Origin: Phoenix dactylifera
Taxonomy: Eukaryota; Streptophyta; Magnoliopsida; Arecales; Arecaceae
DNA: 64,000 bases
Direction of reading: 5' to 3'
Assembly (NCBI RefSeq): GCF_009389715.1
Contig: NC_052400.1
Location: 21,917,674-21,981,673, forward strand
Positions within the stretch are counted from its first letter, which is position 1. The number at the start of each line of letters is the position of its first letter. A program made the position numbers and the translations under genes. Below, one piece after another: positions 43,613 through 56,824 of this stretch. The notes beneath the pieces are model-generated. The model did no database searches and was not told where the DNA came from. It saw only the letters and a list, made by a program, of their open reading frames with translations.

Positions 43613-46600
43613 TTAGAAGACATACATGCAGGTAATGGAGGTAAGTAGTGTAGTTATCAATACTGATACTGCATTGACCCCATTATTGTCCAGAATGTTC
43701 ATTCCTGAGATCTTGATCACAGTTGGTCCCTGTTTTCCAACCACCTTCACAAGAAGAATAATATTCCAAGATAATCACAAAATTTGAAAAATTATACATA
43801 TTAAGGGAGTATGTTAATATGAAATTAAGGAATCTGGACAATGGACTTGAAAAGTATGTGGCATCTTTGACAGCACAAGTTCATTGGCCTAAACAAAAAC
43901 AGAATGATTTGCAAAGTGTCATGTTACCTTCTTGCGCAATGTGCAATATCCACTGAACTGAAGTGTGGCACCCAGTAACGAATCCATCATGCTTCCGCAA
44001 AGCCCTGCTGCTGAAGCTATAGGTATTATCAGGAGCTGCCTCCAAGCCACATCTCCAGCACATTCTGTTGTAAGCAACCCAACAAGGACAAAAGCCAGAC
44101 CGATAACAAAGCCAGCTGCTGCAGCTGCTAAAGTTCCATCTATAGTGACTCCACCATTTGTGCCCTTTCGGACTGTCTGATCAAAATGAAATCGAAAAAT
44201 GACTACTAAAACTTCGTCCTCTTTTGAGTACTTAAAAACAATGTATCGGCTATTAGGTGTCATACAATCATTAAAACTAGATATTTAGTAACAAGCATGG
44301 TTTCAAATCTTGATGGGACACCTTACAAGATGCCAGGATGGGGTACCTTCCCAGGTGTCGGGAAGGGATCGTCTCACCATCATCCCAACATCTCAATCGG
44401 CATGTTCTGGGACATCCAAATCCCAAGTGTCGAGATGGATCAAGATGGTGGCGTCTCCCATCCCATGAGAAAATAGAGATAGCCATCCCACAGGATTTAA
44501 AATCTTGATAATAAGAGCATTTTGGTGGCATCTTAAGTAGGAAAAGAAAAGATTTCCTTCTATAAGCTCAAAGCAATAAATTCTAACGATCGTAGTCGTA
44601 GAACATGGTAGAATAATAGCTACTTGACATGGATTATATAAAACTAGCTGTAACAAAATAGCCAATCTGGTTGCATGCCAAAGAAACGTCATGGGATTTC
44701 TCCTGTTCTCAGATTGATAGTTCAGGAGTGGGTTAGTAAATGCAAAATTACATATTTGGACATAAACATACACTTCAGCTAGATCAATTTAGTTATACAC
44801 CAAAATCACAGTGCACTACAATGCAAGCTTGAGATTACAAATGCAACATACTTGAATCTTAACAATTAGTTAAAAATCTTGTAGAATTTCTATCCACTTG
44901 GATGAAAATAAAATTATCATTACTTCTAACTTCAAAAAAGGATTTAAAATCATGACTTAGGAATTCCAGATAATTAGCCTGTCTAACCAACAGAAATGCA
45001 GTCATATGAGGACATGATCTACCTTGGTTAAGAGTTGGAATATCTTCCATATACCTTCTAGATCATTAATCAAGCTCAATTATTGATGAAAACAGATAAG
45101 AATGCAAATTCTTATTGATGGCAAAGAGGGAGAACTGTTTGTCTAATTCATTACCATCCAATTCAATTATATACAGAGCCACAGAACAATATAAAGAACA
45201 GATGATTGGCTGTGTCATCAAATAGGCACTAGTCAGACGGACAAGAAGAGGTATAACCATAAAGTAAATATGTTGTTTCTTCATCCATTCTTACTTATGC
45301 TAAAGCAAATCTTAGGAACATCAATGTAAGGTCAAACTAGTTACCCCAGTACATGGAATGATGTCTCTAGGCACACGAAGATTTTTACCTTAAAGGTTGT
45401 AATTAGTCGTGGCTGTGAAGTGCTAAGCATTCCTAATTCTGAAGACCAAGTATCACCACTGCAACAGGCATAATGACCAATGATACCACCAAGAAGGCCA
45501 GTCGTGAGACTTGACTGTTTTGTGTCCAAGCACCTATCTTGCCCACCATTTATTGCTGCAAATATGATTACCAAAATTGCCGCAATTGCACTATTTGCCA
45601 GAACTTGTGCCCTGCAAAGACAGACATGCCTCCATTAGAAAAGATGTGGTAAGACATTTGCTTTGAAATTCTGTTTTGTTTCAATGTGCTGCAATGATTT
45701 ATGGATGGTCAGTAACAGTAAGCAAAGTTCCAAGGCTTTCAATATGAACTCGACACAGCTATTTGTGTTTGGGCACAGACCCAAGTCTGCAAGTGCCTTG
45801 TTCAAACTTAACTCCTTGAACCATTACAAGAAATACTTTTCTTAAAAAGAAATACCGAATAAAACCCTTATAGGCACCTCATTTTATACATAACAAAGAA
45901 TACCGGTGTCTTGAATTTTTAGCTATTTTATGATAAAAATAGGAAAAACTCAATAAATCACCTCGAGATTGGTAAAGACATTATTCTTTTCTGGCAAGGC
46001 AATAGGTATGTTCACCCTAACATTTGTAAAACCAAACTACCCTACTTATATATAGTTTTGATATGCTTTCAGACACTTATTTTGAAATAATTCTGCCATA
46101 AACAAACCAATCAAACTTCATATAATACTATTACAAACTAGATAACTTTGTGATTATCACCCCTATAATTAATTATCACTTAATCACCAACAAAGAGAAC
46201 AAGCTAACATCTTGATTAAATGTTGATGCTCAAATGGTGAAAAGGAATAAAAGTATAATCAATTCCAAGAAAAATCATTTCTTTCTGTTCATATAATCGG
46301 AAACTGTAACAATTCAATTGCTGTTCATTGACATGGTACAGGAAAAAAAGGAACAAATATTTGACAAGTCATACCTCGCCATTCTGGTTAAAAAAAGAAG
46401 ATTTTTCAAAAAAGAAACTGAGCTAAGCTTTAAAGCAAACATGGAATAGGCTTTACAGCTTAAGCATAAAAATATTACACAACAAACAGATTGTAGTTGT
46501 AAAGATCCTCCAACAACATGATAAAACAATGGACTCAATCCAAACATCAAAGGTAGGCTTTAAAAAATAATTATAAAAAAAAAGTCCTATAAAGCTCGAA

Positions 46601-47256
46601 TCCTATCTGATGTTCTTGGTGATACAGTAAACGGTATAACGCTCTTGAACTGACTGAGCCGAACTTTAGAATAAAGACCAAATTAAGGTCCATATTTGGA
46701 GTCACGAGTTAAATCTTCTTGGCAGCTCAAGAAGACCTTTTTCTATTTGTGATCAGATAGACCGCCAGAGTTCGAGCTAACTATAATAAATATGCTGTAA
46801 AAGACAAAACTTTAAATCAAGAGGAGAAAGAGTTCTTTCAAAGAAGCTTGAGAAAGTCCTGGAATCTATTACGAATACCGAAAGGTGCTAAATCTCACCA
46901 ATTCCGCTGCCCTCCTTCTTTGAACTCCGCATCAATGTCCCTCTTCCTCTCCTCTCCAAGCCTCGTCAACTTGGATGACGTAAAGAAGAAGACTAGAAGC
47001 AGAGCTGCAAACCTTCGAAAAGATTCCCAGAGAACGATCAGAGCAGTGGAGCATATCCCGATACAAAGAGAAGAGGAGAGAGAGAAGAACTGGAAAAAAA
47101 AAAATCGAACCTGTAGCCGGCCAGCATGTGGATCACCATCACCGGGATGCCGACAAGAACACCGGAGAGATCGACCGACTTCCGCTTGAGGGCTCTGGCC
47201 GCAAGCAAGAAAGAGGTTACCAGCGAAACGGCGAAGCGAATCTGGATACTATCCAT
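43613..47256 (-). CDS. DUF92/TMEM19 membrane protein, PGR-type
   Basis: A multi-pass membrane protein of the DUF92 family, which in plants includes PGR (sugar/growth response) and the phytyl-phosphate kinase VTE6. Five exons on the minus strand join in frame: 47111-47256, 46899-47012, 45389-45611, 43928-44176 and 43613-43744, giving 287 residues, the normal TMEM19/PGR length. Exon 1 has two hydrophobic helices. Exon 2 has one helix, then the conserved cytosolic word EFKEGGQRNW. Exon 3 carries GGIIGHYACCSGDTWSSELG, the family core. Exon 4 has DGTLAAAAAGFVIGL and GSMMDSLLGATLQ, the second conserved motif. Exon 5 ends with a helix before the TAA. All junctions have GT..AG borders. I judge it closer to PGR than to VTE6 because there is no plastid transit peptide. 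Confidence 0.93.
44295..44505. repeat. Inverted-repeat element in the PGR-like intron 3
   Basis: The ends pair imperfectly: TTTCAAATCTTGATGGGAC at about 44309 and, reverse-complemented, TTTTAAATCCTGTGGGATGG near 44500. The interior repeats GATGGGA/TCCCATC words. This may be a small foldback or MITE-like insertion in intron 44177-45388. No target duplication was found. Confidence 0.4.
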
Positions 47257-47799
47257 CTCTATCCCTCTGCGTCTTCTCCCGCGAAGGCGAGATCGATTAG
47301 GCGTTTCGATAGGAGAAATTAATTAGGGTTTTTTTTTCAGAGGAGAGGAGCCTCCGTTGCCGTTTCCTTGGGAAGGAAGTAGAAGGGAATTTGAACCGGA
47401 GGGAGACCTTGGCCTTTTAAAAAACAAAGAAAAAACTTTTAAAGAGGTAGGGTAAAAATAGTAAATTACTTTAAAGCGCAAAAAGAAAAAAACTTTTGGG
47501 TACGGACGCTCCCGCGATCGACCACGTGTTATCATTTGTAGGGTTTAGATCATTCTCGTTTCCGATTTTCCGAAACAACTGGAAAAAAAAAAAATTAAAA
47601 TAAATATAAAATAATAGTGATAATAATAAAATAATAATATTAGTAGTAACAGTCATAGTAGTAATAATAATAATAATTTATAATTTAAGGCTTTTTGAAA
47701 TTTTATGTTTTTAGATACGCTCTAAATTTTGCATCATGATGGATTGGGAATGGGCTCGGTGTTTATAGCTTTCTGCTTACCTTTAGAAAAATATTATTT
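47257..47799. other. 5' region of the PGR-like gene and AT-rich spacer
   Basis: The first ~250 bp presumably hold the minus-strand promoter and leader. From 47560 to 47700 the sequence is made of (TAATAA)-like repeats. Confidence 0.45.
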
Positions 47800-50639
47800 T
47801 TTCCAAATTGTTATGGCTGAGAATGCTATGTTGGTTCGACCAGTAACGGAGAGGAAGATGCGTGAGGCTATCTGGGCATTGGGTGAGGATAGGGCTCCTG
47901 GTCCAGATGGCTTCCCACCTTTCTCTTCCGGAGATATTGGGGTATCGTCCGGATTGCAGTGGTAGAAGCGGTTTTGTGTTTTTTCAGTCGGGCAGGGATG
48001 CCGGACGACTGGAAGGCCATATTTGTCACGCTTATACCAAAGCGTCAAGACGCGGCCGAGCCGAGCCATTTTAGCCGATCAGTTTGTGCACAACTTTATA
48101 CAAAGTTGTGGCAAGAATACTGATGGATCGTATGAAGCCCTTCCTCTCTGATATTATCTGTCAGGAGCAGGGTGGTCATGGTGGCCCAAGAGATGATGTA
48201 GGATCTTCGACGGGCCTCGAAGCGGCGAAGCCTGATGGTTGTCAAGCTGGATATGGAACGAGCTTATGATAGAATCAGGTAGAGTTTTCTTAGGGTAGCT
48301 TTGGAGAGTCTGGGTTCCATGAGACATGGATTGGGTGGGTTCTGGGGTGTGTCCGAGGACCGAGGTTTTCTATCTTGGTCAACGGCTCTCCATCTCCATT
48401 TTTCAGATCTACTATGGGGCTTCGGCAGGGATGCCCGTTATCTCCGTACTTGTTTATCATTTCTTCTGATGTCTTGTCTCAGTCGCTGCGGGCTGCGTGC
48501 GCCGCCGGAGAGCTGGAGGCTTACGTCCCAGCTCCAGGGGCCCCACCGATATCACATTTACTCTTTGCCGATCACTGCCTCCTCCTGACTCGGGCTCGCG
48601 TAGCGGATGCTCAGGCTATTAGGCGGGTTTTGGCCGCCTACTGCACTATATCCAGTCAGAGAGTGAATGCCCAGAAATCCGCCATCTCCTTCAGCCCAAG
48701 TACGTCACTCAGGGTTCAACGGGGGATTCGGAGGATTCTGGAGATGCCCGAGCAGGACGGGACCTGGACCTATCTGGGTGTTCCGATCTTGGGTAGGAGA
48801 CTGCGAGTTTCCGAGTGCACCGGGCTGGTGCAACGGGTCCAGAGTAGACTAGAGGGTTGGCGGGCAGCGTCTCTGTATATGATGGGCAGAGTAACGCTGA
48901 TTCGATCTGTATTGAGCTCCATGCCCATCTATCTTATGGCAAATACAGTGGTGCTAAGATCAGTTCTACTGAAGATCGAGCGATTTCTTCGGGGCTTCTT
49001 ATGGGGCTCACATGGAGGGGGCCGTGGGATGCACCTGGTGGAATGGAAGAGTATATGCCTCCCTTTCAGGGAGGGTGGTCTAAGGGTGCTATCTCTCCTG
49101 GAGAGACGAGAGCTGCTCATTGTCCGGCATGCTTCCTGTTTCATCCTGGAGCCACAGGGGTTTTGGAGCCGGATCATGACTATCCGTTATGGGGGGGCAG
49201 GCCCGGAGGGCTGAGCCTAAGGAGGGCGGAGATGCTCTTTTCTATGGCGTGAGATAGCGAGGTACTTGCCTCTGATGTCGAGTCACACCCGATGGCTGAT
49301 AGGCGACAGGCGGAGCATCGATGTGGCTGGGGACCCATGGGTCGATGGCCTTCCTCTGCGGCTTTGGCCAACTACGGTTAGTGTCGAGGCTGGGGAGGGT
49401 CTACATGTCTGTGATCTCATGACCCCTGCGGTGGCCGGTTAGGATGAGATTCGGTTGGCCCGTTTCTTCGGGGAGCATCTGGCGGAGCGGGTCCGCTCAC
49501 TCTCTTTACCACAGAGTGGTGGACCAGATGTACGAGTGTGGAGTTCCTCGACCAGATCCAGGGTCAGGATGGGCGATCTCTCCCGCATCCTTAGGCGGGA
49601 GTACGAGCCTGGCCCGAATTGTGCCTGGATCTGGCGATTGGGGCTCCACCCAAGGGTCGTGTTGTTCCTCAGGAAGGTGGTCTGGGACCGTCTTCCTACG
49701 AGAGCTGTATTTGAAGGTCGAGGTGTGAGGATCCCATTGGAGTGTGGGGTTTGCGGTGTGGCCGAGACGGTAGACCATGCCCTGTTTCGATGCACATGGG
49801 ATAGGGGTACTTGGCGTCTGGCAGGAGTCCCACAGGTGGTGCAGCGCTGTAGGGACTTATTCTTACAGGCCATGCGTCAGGGCTCGGAGTCCCCAGTGTT
49901 TCGTCCGGAGACTGTTCGAGCGAGCTGAGTGGCCTACCAGATCTGGCTGGCCAGGAATGCTCGTACTTTCGGCGAACGACGTATGTCGCCACGATTTGTG
50001 GTCGAGAGTGTTCGCATGCAGGCGGCAGAGTTGTGTTACACCATCCTTGTTGGAGGGATCTTGATAGCTCGGGACATCTGGGGTTCTCACTCTGCTTCGG
50101 CAATATCTCGTACGGTATTCTTCACCTAAGAGCCCCCCACCTCCAAGTTTCCTCAAGGTCAAATTTAATGGGTCTGTCCTGGATGGTGGCACGAGGGGAG
50201 GCGCGGATTTTGTTATTCGAGACCCGTCTGCCAGGGTTGTGGCTGCCGGTGGTAGTCAGTTATTTGACACTTCGATTCTGAGTGCGGAGCTGAGAACAGC
50301 TTGGGCGGGCCTTCATCATGCCCGATGCGTCTTACAGGCTAGGTCCATCATCCTGGAGAGTGATTCAGCCACCGTCATCAGTTGGATCCGAGGGGTCCAA
50401 GGGGTGGCGGTAGTGACTATCCCTTACTCCGTGACATTTGGGCTATGGCGATGGATGGATGGGCCTTTCAGGCCAAGCATATTTACCGTGAAGGCAATGG
50501 TGCTGCGGATTGGGTGGCTGCGTATGTAGCTTGTCACTCCGGAGGCACCTTGTGGACTGGTGATGGAGAGTTGCCTTTGGCACTCCGAGGTATCCTATTT
50601 TTTGACTTTATTGGATGTATCCATTCCCGTCAGGTATGA
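47800..50639 (+). mobile_element. LINE (non-LTR retrotransposon) ORF2 relic, 5'-truncated
   Basis: Reverse transcriptase, zinc knuckle and RNase H pieces follow in LINE order but over several frames. They include the RT start word DRAPGPDGFPP (47890), ILMDRMKPFLSDII (48120), GLRQGCPLSPYLF (48420) and the active-site region LLFADHCLLLT (48560). A long intact stretch covers the thumb and connection (48375-49214). CGVCGVAETVDHALFRC (49740-49790) is the zinc-knuckle region. RNase H words AELRTAWAGLHHA, LESDSATVISWI and REGNGAADWVAA end at the stop 50637-50639. The endonuclease half is absent. At least five frameshifts or stops (near 47940, 48240, 48370, 49215 and 49925) make it dead. It is followed by (TA)n instead of poly(A). 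Confidence 0.9.
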
Positions 50640-50653
50640 TCCATCCGCATTAG

Positions 50654-50655
<2 letters not shown>

Positions 50656-50685
<30 letters not shown>
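50656..50685. repeat. (AT)n microsatellite at the LINE 3' end
   Basis: An uninterrupted AT dinucleotide run of 30 bp starts 16 bp after the LINE stop, where a tail would be expected. Confidence 0.95.
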
Positions 50686-50687
<2 letters not shown>

Positions 50688-51419
50688 TCAGTAAAAGTTT
50701 ACGAGCAAATACGTATATAAAAGATCTAATATTTTGCTGTTCCGGTTTTGAAAAACAAATTTCTAACATAAAAATCCAAAATATAATTTAATAAAAATTA
50801 AAATTATAAATAGACAGAGAAAATAATATTAATAAAATAGATATTGATATTTATTGAAATTCTTTGGTTAACCATTAATCACAGTAAAAGATAAAAGATT
50901 GCAAAAACTTAGCCATACCATCTCCATGTGTTTTTGGCTTTTTGAAAAATAAAAATCATCAAACTTTGGGGGCTTTCTGCTACTCCACTTTATTAGTTCT
51001 CCCATCTTAACATGGCTGGGATGTTCCGTGGAACATTGCTTGCTTTTACTTTCATGCTAAGATATTTCAAAAATCAGCGGAAAAAAAACTTGTTACGAAT
51101 GACGAATCTTGTAAGAATATTCCATAAGTATAATGAAGAATAAGGAAAACTTTACAAAGGCCTGGACCGTGGAATGGTAGGAGGAAGGAAGCTACGAGCC
51201 CAAGATCACGCGCAATTTGGAATCTACTGCTTACTGGAACTCGATTTAAACGTGAGTGACGCCCAAAGTTAAAACCCAATAAGAATTGATCCCATATAAA
51301 GTCTCAACCTTCAGTCAAGTCAGATATGGGCTTACAAAATTAAACAATGCAAAAAGGCTACCTAAAAAATGTAATTCAGAGCCTCTTATCTCAAGGTGCC
51401 CGCGGCCCGTATAGATCTA
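50686..51419. other. Spacer between two LINE fragments
   Basis: AT-rich sequence without coding features. Confidence 0.45.
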
Positions 51420-52216
51420 GAACAGGGCTGTCTTTTCTTGGCCCCAGGCCATCCGATCTACTGATGACCTCCTACACCAGATAAGAGAGGCCATGCGGAG
51501 CCCGAGGATGATGGAGTGGAGAATCATTTGTGCCTAATTGGCGAATCACATTTGGTTGGACAAGAACGCTCGAATTTTCAAAAACAGGCAGGTGCCGCTG
51601 ATAAGTGTAGTGGAGAGAGCCACTCTTCAGGCCACTACGGCGACTTCATCTAGGATGGCTAGGGATATCTGGGACCCTCGCTTTGCTGATAGTGTCCAGG
51701 ACCGTTTTTGTCTCTTAGGCGCCCCCATCTTCTGACCATCTCAAGATGAATTTCGATGGTAGTGTTGCTGGTGATGGAGATAGAGCATGTGTGGATTTTA
51801 TGATCAGGAGTCTTGACTCAGTTGATTGCTGCAGAAGGGCAAAGCACTGATGGGTTGACAGTTGCAGGGCGGAGCTCAGGATAGCATGAGAAGGTATTTC
51901 CTATGCAAGACGGAAGTTGAGGGCAGAGCGCATCATTCTGGAAGGGGGACTCGGCCACGGTGACCGATTGAATACGAGAGGAGGGATGAGAGGGGATACC
52001 AGCCCTCTACTCTAGGACATCCGTCGGATGATGAGAGACTGCAACGCCTTTCAGGCAGTGCATACGTACCGAAAGGCGAACAAGGCCGTGACTAGGTTGC
52101 CTCCTATGCGGCTCAGCACTTCGGAGAGGTTCTTTGGATACACCAGAGGATTCCTCCTACACCGTTGTGCCAGGTTCTCGCTCTTGATTCGGTTGGTTGC
52201 ACCTATACTAGAATAG
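51420..52216 (+). mobile_element. Second LINE relic (RNase H end)
   Basis: Translated pieces such as WRIICA, LANHIWLDKNARIFKNR and MNFDGSVAGDG, a damaged AELRIA and LEGDSATVTD parallel the C-terminal end of the 47.8-50.6 kb copy but with more stops and frameshifts. A short A run follows at 52238. It is the same family, or a close one, and in the same orientation. Confidence 0.75.
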
Positions 52217-53661
52217 GGTGAGCAGTCGTTGTACCAAAAAAAAAAAAATGTAATTCAACTAAATGGGTGATCTTTTAGTTTTAAACCGGACCTAATGTGA
52301 AATTTAATCGATTCTAACTCAGACCTACCAATTAGCCGATCAAATTTGGACCTAGATTTTAGACCAAAAGTAAATTCAAGTATGCATAAAGGATATATCG
52401 AGTTGATCTTGAATCCAATGGGACTCATTTATAATCCTAGATACAGAAGCAATTATCCAACCTAATTTAGCTTTGAAACCAAAGTTACATAAGAAATTCA
52501 GAATCACCAATTTTTATATTACATTATATTAATATCACCGAGGGAAGACTTGGAGTGGTGGGCTATAGATTTAATTTCAGTTTACAATAGAAACTCCAAT
52601 CACAAGTGGAGTGACCAGGGTTGCACATTTTAAACTTTGTTGGATTACGAGAAGAAGGAAAAAACTAATTGGATAGGATAGGTGCAACTTGAACATATCT
52701 TATAATAAAGACAACCAATAAGCTCATGCAACACAGGAAATATATAAGATTAAAAATAATGATTTTTCATATGATACCAAGTAAAATATGGTAAGGTTCG
52801 AATTGATAAACTAAACCGACGAATAAAGATAGCTGAGTGGCACCAAAAAAAAAAAGCGAGGATCAAAAGATATAGTTGCGAACAATGATATCAATGAAAA
52901 AATTCAATCATTCAATATTAAAAATAATTTTTAAACTATACAAAGGATCAACTTTGGAAACCTTTAAAGGCATCTATAATATAAAGAATTTTGTAAAGGC
53001 CTAATAAAAGTATTTGATAATCAATAATTTTAATATTGCTGCTATTATTATTATTATTATAGCTATAAGATTATCATTAGCTGATACTGTCATAAATTGT
53101 AATGGTTGAGAGGATGTAAACTAAGGGAAAGCAATCTGGAGATTTTAGTGATGGTGTGAACCACCTATGATTGTCTGCATCCTCTCATTCATAGATGTAG
53201 TTGGAGTAGACCGAATAAATAGCAATATCATTTTGTTTCAAAAATTTTCTGACAAATCCGTATACAACACGTGCATCTCTCCCTAGTCGAACAGCAAACA
53301 GCACTTAGAGCAGGCCTCTCTTCAGAAACGTGTCGAGTTCTTATTCATGAAAAAGTTTGTTGGCTGTTCCACCATTTCGTTGTATCGTTCCGGCTTCGTC
53401 CCGTCTTCACCCTTCCTAGAAGCCGTCAGAGTCCGCCACGTGTTAATTCTCTGATGTATTATGTTTAACAGACGTGGCACGTTCGATCGGGTTGGACAGG
53501 GAAGGTTCGACCTATAATTTAGGGAATCCCTAATAGCTCTCTCTCCACGCTTTTCCTGGCTTCCCCTCTTCTTACCGGGGGCAACCCTCTCGCTGTCTCT
53601 CTCTCTCTCTCAGTTGAAGGGAATTAGGTTGGAAGAATCCAAAAGTGGAACTCTATCTGAG
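52217..53661. other. Spacer and upstream region of the FRS gene
   Basis: AT-rich spacer to about 53240, including an (ATT)n tract at 53046-53060. The last ~400 bp are GC-richer, with a short CT repeat (53597-53611). They probably hold the promoter and the leader exon ending at 53661. Confidence 0.45.
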
Positions 53662-54052
53662 GTACTCTCTAATCCGTTACCCGCTCTCTTCGGTCTCATT
53701 TGTTGTCGAGGTTTTAGGGTTTCGATCTAGGGTTAGGGTTTGGACGGAAATCCTGGCTCTCTATGTGTTATTGTTTAAACGCTTTGCCTCCTGACGGGAA
53801 AAAGACATTGACTTCAGAACTGTTGATATATTCTTTCGCAGTGCTAAACATGTCGTTTTTGTTTCAATTTTTCTTTGGATTCTTCCCTTTTTGGTTCGAT
53901 GATCAAAAGTTGAAATCTTTCTGTAGGACTCCGTATTTTTCCTTCGCTAGTCGCATTTTAGTTATGTGAAAATGCTTTCTTGATCAAATATAAAGTAGAA
54001 TTAAAACGGCTTGGGAGCAGAATTGGATGCCACCCTTCGTTTCTTTTTGCAG
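53662..54052 (+). other. Probable 5'-leader intron of the FRS gene
   Basis: Donor CTGAG|GTACTC at 53662 and a strong acceptor TTTCTTTTTGCAG ending at 54052 bound a 391-bp T-rich intron that stops 3 bp before the ATG at 54056. The acceptor position decides the start: the open frame upstream of 54053 is intronic. Confidence 0.65.
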
Positions 54053-54055
54053 AGG

Positions 54056-56824
54056 ATGGCAGATGAGTCTCAAGATCCCACAGAAGTGCCTCCGGAGAAG
54101 GATGTGGAAGTAGTCTCTGTGGGGGAGCCAAATGCCGGGAAACAAGCAGGCGAGCCCGAGTATCTGCCGGAGCCAGAGCCTGGTGGCGATCAGAAGACAA
54201 CTGGAGCAGATGAGGGAGTCCCCCGTGTGGGGATGGTCTTCAAGACCTTTGAAGAAGTGTATGACTTCTATAACCAATATGCTCGTCATACCGGATTCGG
54301 TACTAAGATTAGGAGGTCTTGGTACAGCCTCGAAGATGGGCAATGCAACAAGGTCACTTTCACCTGTTGCAAGGAGGGCAAGAGGGTGTACAAGAATTCT
54401 GAGCGCTGCAGCTCGTATCGCTTGAGGCTTTCAGCTAGAACAGATTGTCAGGCAAAGATTAAAGTGCAGAAGAGGTATGCTGATGGGTTATTCCATTTGA
54501 CGGAGGTTGTTCTTGAACACAACCATCCTGTTAACCCAGCGATGTCGAAGTATTTTCGGTCCCATAAAGACATATATGATGGAATGAAAAGGCAACCCGT
54601 GATGCGCACAAAGGGACAGAGAGAGCTTGCAACTGGTGAAAACGAGGATGAAAGTTCTGCTGGAAAAGCACGGTCTTCTTCTTTCCTTGGACGGGAAGAT
54701 GTTGAAGCCCTTCAGCAGTTTTTGATTCAAATGCAGACTATAAATGCAAACTTCTTCCATCTGATGGATTTCGATGCAGAAGGACGTGCTAGAAATGTGT
54801 TCTGGGCTGATGGTAGGTCTAGGGCTGCGTATCAGTATTTTGGTGATGTCATTGCATTTGATACAAGCTACTTGACAGGCAATTTTGAAACACCTCTGGC
54901 TTCATTCGTAGGAGTGAATCATCATGGTCACTTAGTGTTGCTAGGCTGTGCATTGCTTTCGAATAGAAGTTCTGCCACATACAGGTGGTTATTTAAAGCA
55001 TGGTTGTCATGCATGTCAGGAGTTCCTCCTAATGCTATAATCACTGACCATTGTAAGGCCATACAAGAAGCAGTTGTTGAGGTCTTCCCAGGTGCTCGCC
55101 ATCGTTTATGTTTATGGCACATAATGAAAAGGATGCAAGAATATTTGGGAGGGCATGCTGAATATAAGGTGATCAAAGGAATGATGAAAAAAGCAGTGTA
55201 TGACTCATTAGAAATTGATGAGTTTGAAGAAGTTTGGAAAAATATGATTGAGAAGTACGGGCTTAAAGAACATGAATGGCTTAAGTCGCTATATGAAAAC
55301 AGATATTGTTGGGTCCCAGCTTTTGTGAAAGACGCGTTTTGGGCAGGGATGTCTACCACACAGCATAAGGAAAGTATGACTTCTTTTTTTGATGGATATA
55401 TTTACCCAAAGACTTCTATAAAGCAATTTCTTTGCAAGTATGAGACAGCTATACAAAGTAAGTATGAAAAGGAAATCCAAGCTGATCTAGATTCTTTCAG
55501 CAAGAGCCCCCAATTGATATCGAAATTCTACATGGAAGATCAGCTGCGCAAGATTTACACAGTTGACATGTTCAAAAAATTCCAAGAAGAAGTAAAGGCA
55601 ATATTGTATTGCATACCTTCACTAGTTAGGGTAGATGGGCCTGTCTCTACCTTTGAAGTGAAAGAACCTATACAAATGAAAGACGGTAATATGATGGAAA
55701 ACAGAAATTATGAAGTTATTTATAACTCACAGGAGCAGGATCTGCGATGCATATGTTGTTCTTTCCAATTTAGAGGTATTATATGTAGGCATGCATTATC
55801 AGTGCTTAACTTTCTGGAGATGTATGAAATCCCATCCCAATTTATTCTGGAACGGTGGCGAAAGGACTATAAGTACATTCATATCTTGTCTTCTTCTTCT
55901 AATGATTCACTAGCCAATGGTCCCATGGAGCGCTACAATAATATATATAAGTTTTGCCTAAAATTTGCTGAGGTAGGGGCAAGTATTGATGATAATTATG
56001 AGGTTGTAATGAAAATTCTAAGTGAGGGAATGGAGGAACTGATTGCAAGTGATTGCTTAATTAGTGATCCTGAACTCAGGACCTATACCATGAATGGCAA
56101 AAGAAGTTTGATTAATGAAAATGATGAGATCCATGATCAAGTGCAAGTAAGGCGGAAAGGTCAGCCACTGAAAAAAAGGAAAGAATCTCTTGTAGAAAAG
56201 ATAGTTAAGACGAGCAAGAAAAAGGTAAGAGCTTAGTTAGAGATATTTTAGCAACGTTAGTCTTCATTGATAGATAATCCTCTTTACTTCCAATCTTATA
56301 TTAATAGGTCTGTCAAAGAAAACCAACAGTGGGTGGTCAAAGCGATATACTTCGTATTGCCCCAGATGCGCCGCAGTTCGACACTCCCATCTGGACACAA
56401 GAAACCATCAGTCTAACGGTTTGTTTCATGTTCGCTGGATTATGCCTCTTTGTCCTACATAACTACATCATACACCTTGATTACTGCCTATTCTTTAATC
56501 AATTCTCCATACATTTATTTTCATAGGAACAAGTAAACCCAACCAACTTATCAATTGGTAGCCATTTTGGAGTACCAGTGAACCACCAACATGCACTTGA
56601 CAATCAGTCAGGAATGCGCTGGAGTTTTCAACAAATGTTTCAGGTTTGTATTTTAGATGCTTATTGAGCTCTTATTTTGTTCTGTTATACCAGTATCAGA
56701 TTATTCAACCAGTCTTGTTTGGTATATTTATTGAGTATTCCTCTTGCATGATCATGCGGTTGATGTGCTTATTATGCAGCAAGCTCATACACAAGAGACA
56801 CCTCCTGGCCCATGGGCTGGGTAG
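54056..56824 (+). CDS. FAR1-related sequence (FRS) transcription factor, domesticated MULE transposase
   Basis: A nuclear factor of the FHY3/FAR1 family, derived from a Mutator-like transposase and active in light and developmental signalling. Four exons join in frame: 54056-56224, 56308-56418, 56527-56643 and 56780-56824, giving 813 residues. An acidic N-terminal region (1-55) precedes the FAR1 DNA-binding zinc finger (about 60-160, with Cys131, His155 and His157 visible). The MULE transposase core follows (about 265-420), with acidic residues at the DDE positions: Asp269 in AFDTSY, Asp331 in ITDHCKA and Glu414 in YENRYCW. The SWIM finger is CIC...CRH (Cys565, Cys567, Cys577, His579). A basic KKRK stretch near the end of exon 1 is a likely nuclear signal. 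Exons 2-4 add a Gln/Pro-containing tail ending PPGPWAG. The first ATG after the leader intron is the start. No terminal inverted repeats surround it, so it is a host gene. Confidence 0.95.

Noticed and set aside
53763-53969. 68-codon Phe-rich frame upstream of FRS
   Set aside because: It falls inside the T-rich leader intron 53662-54052.
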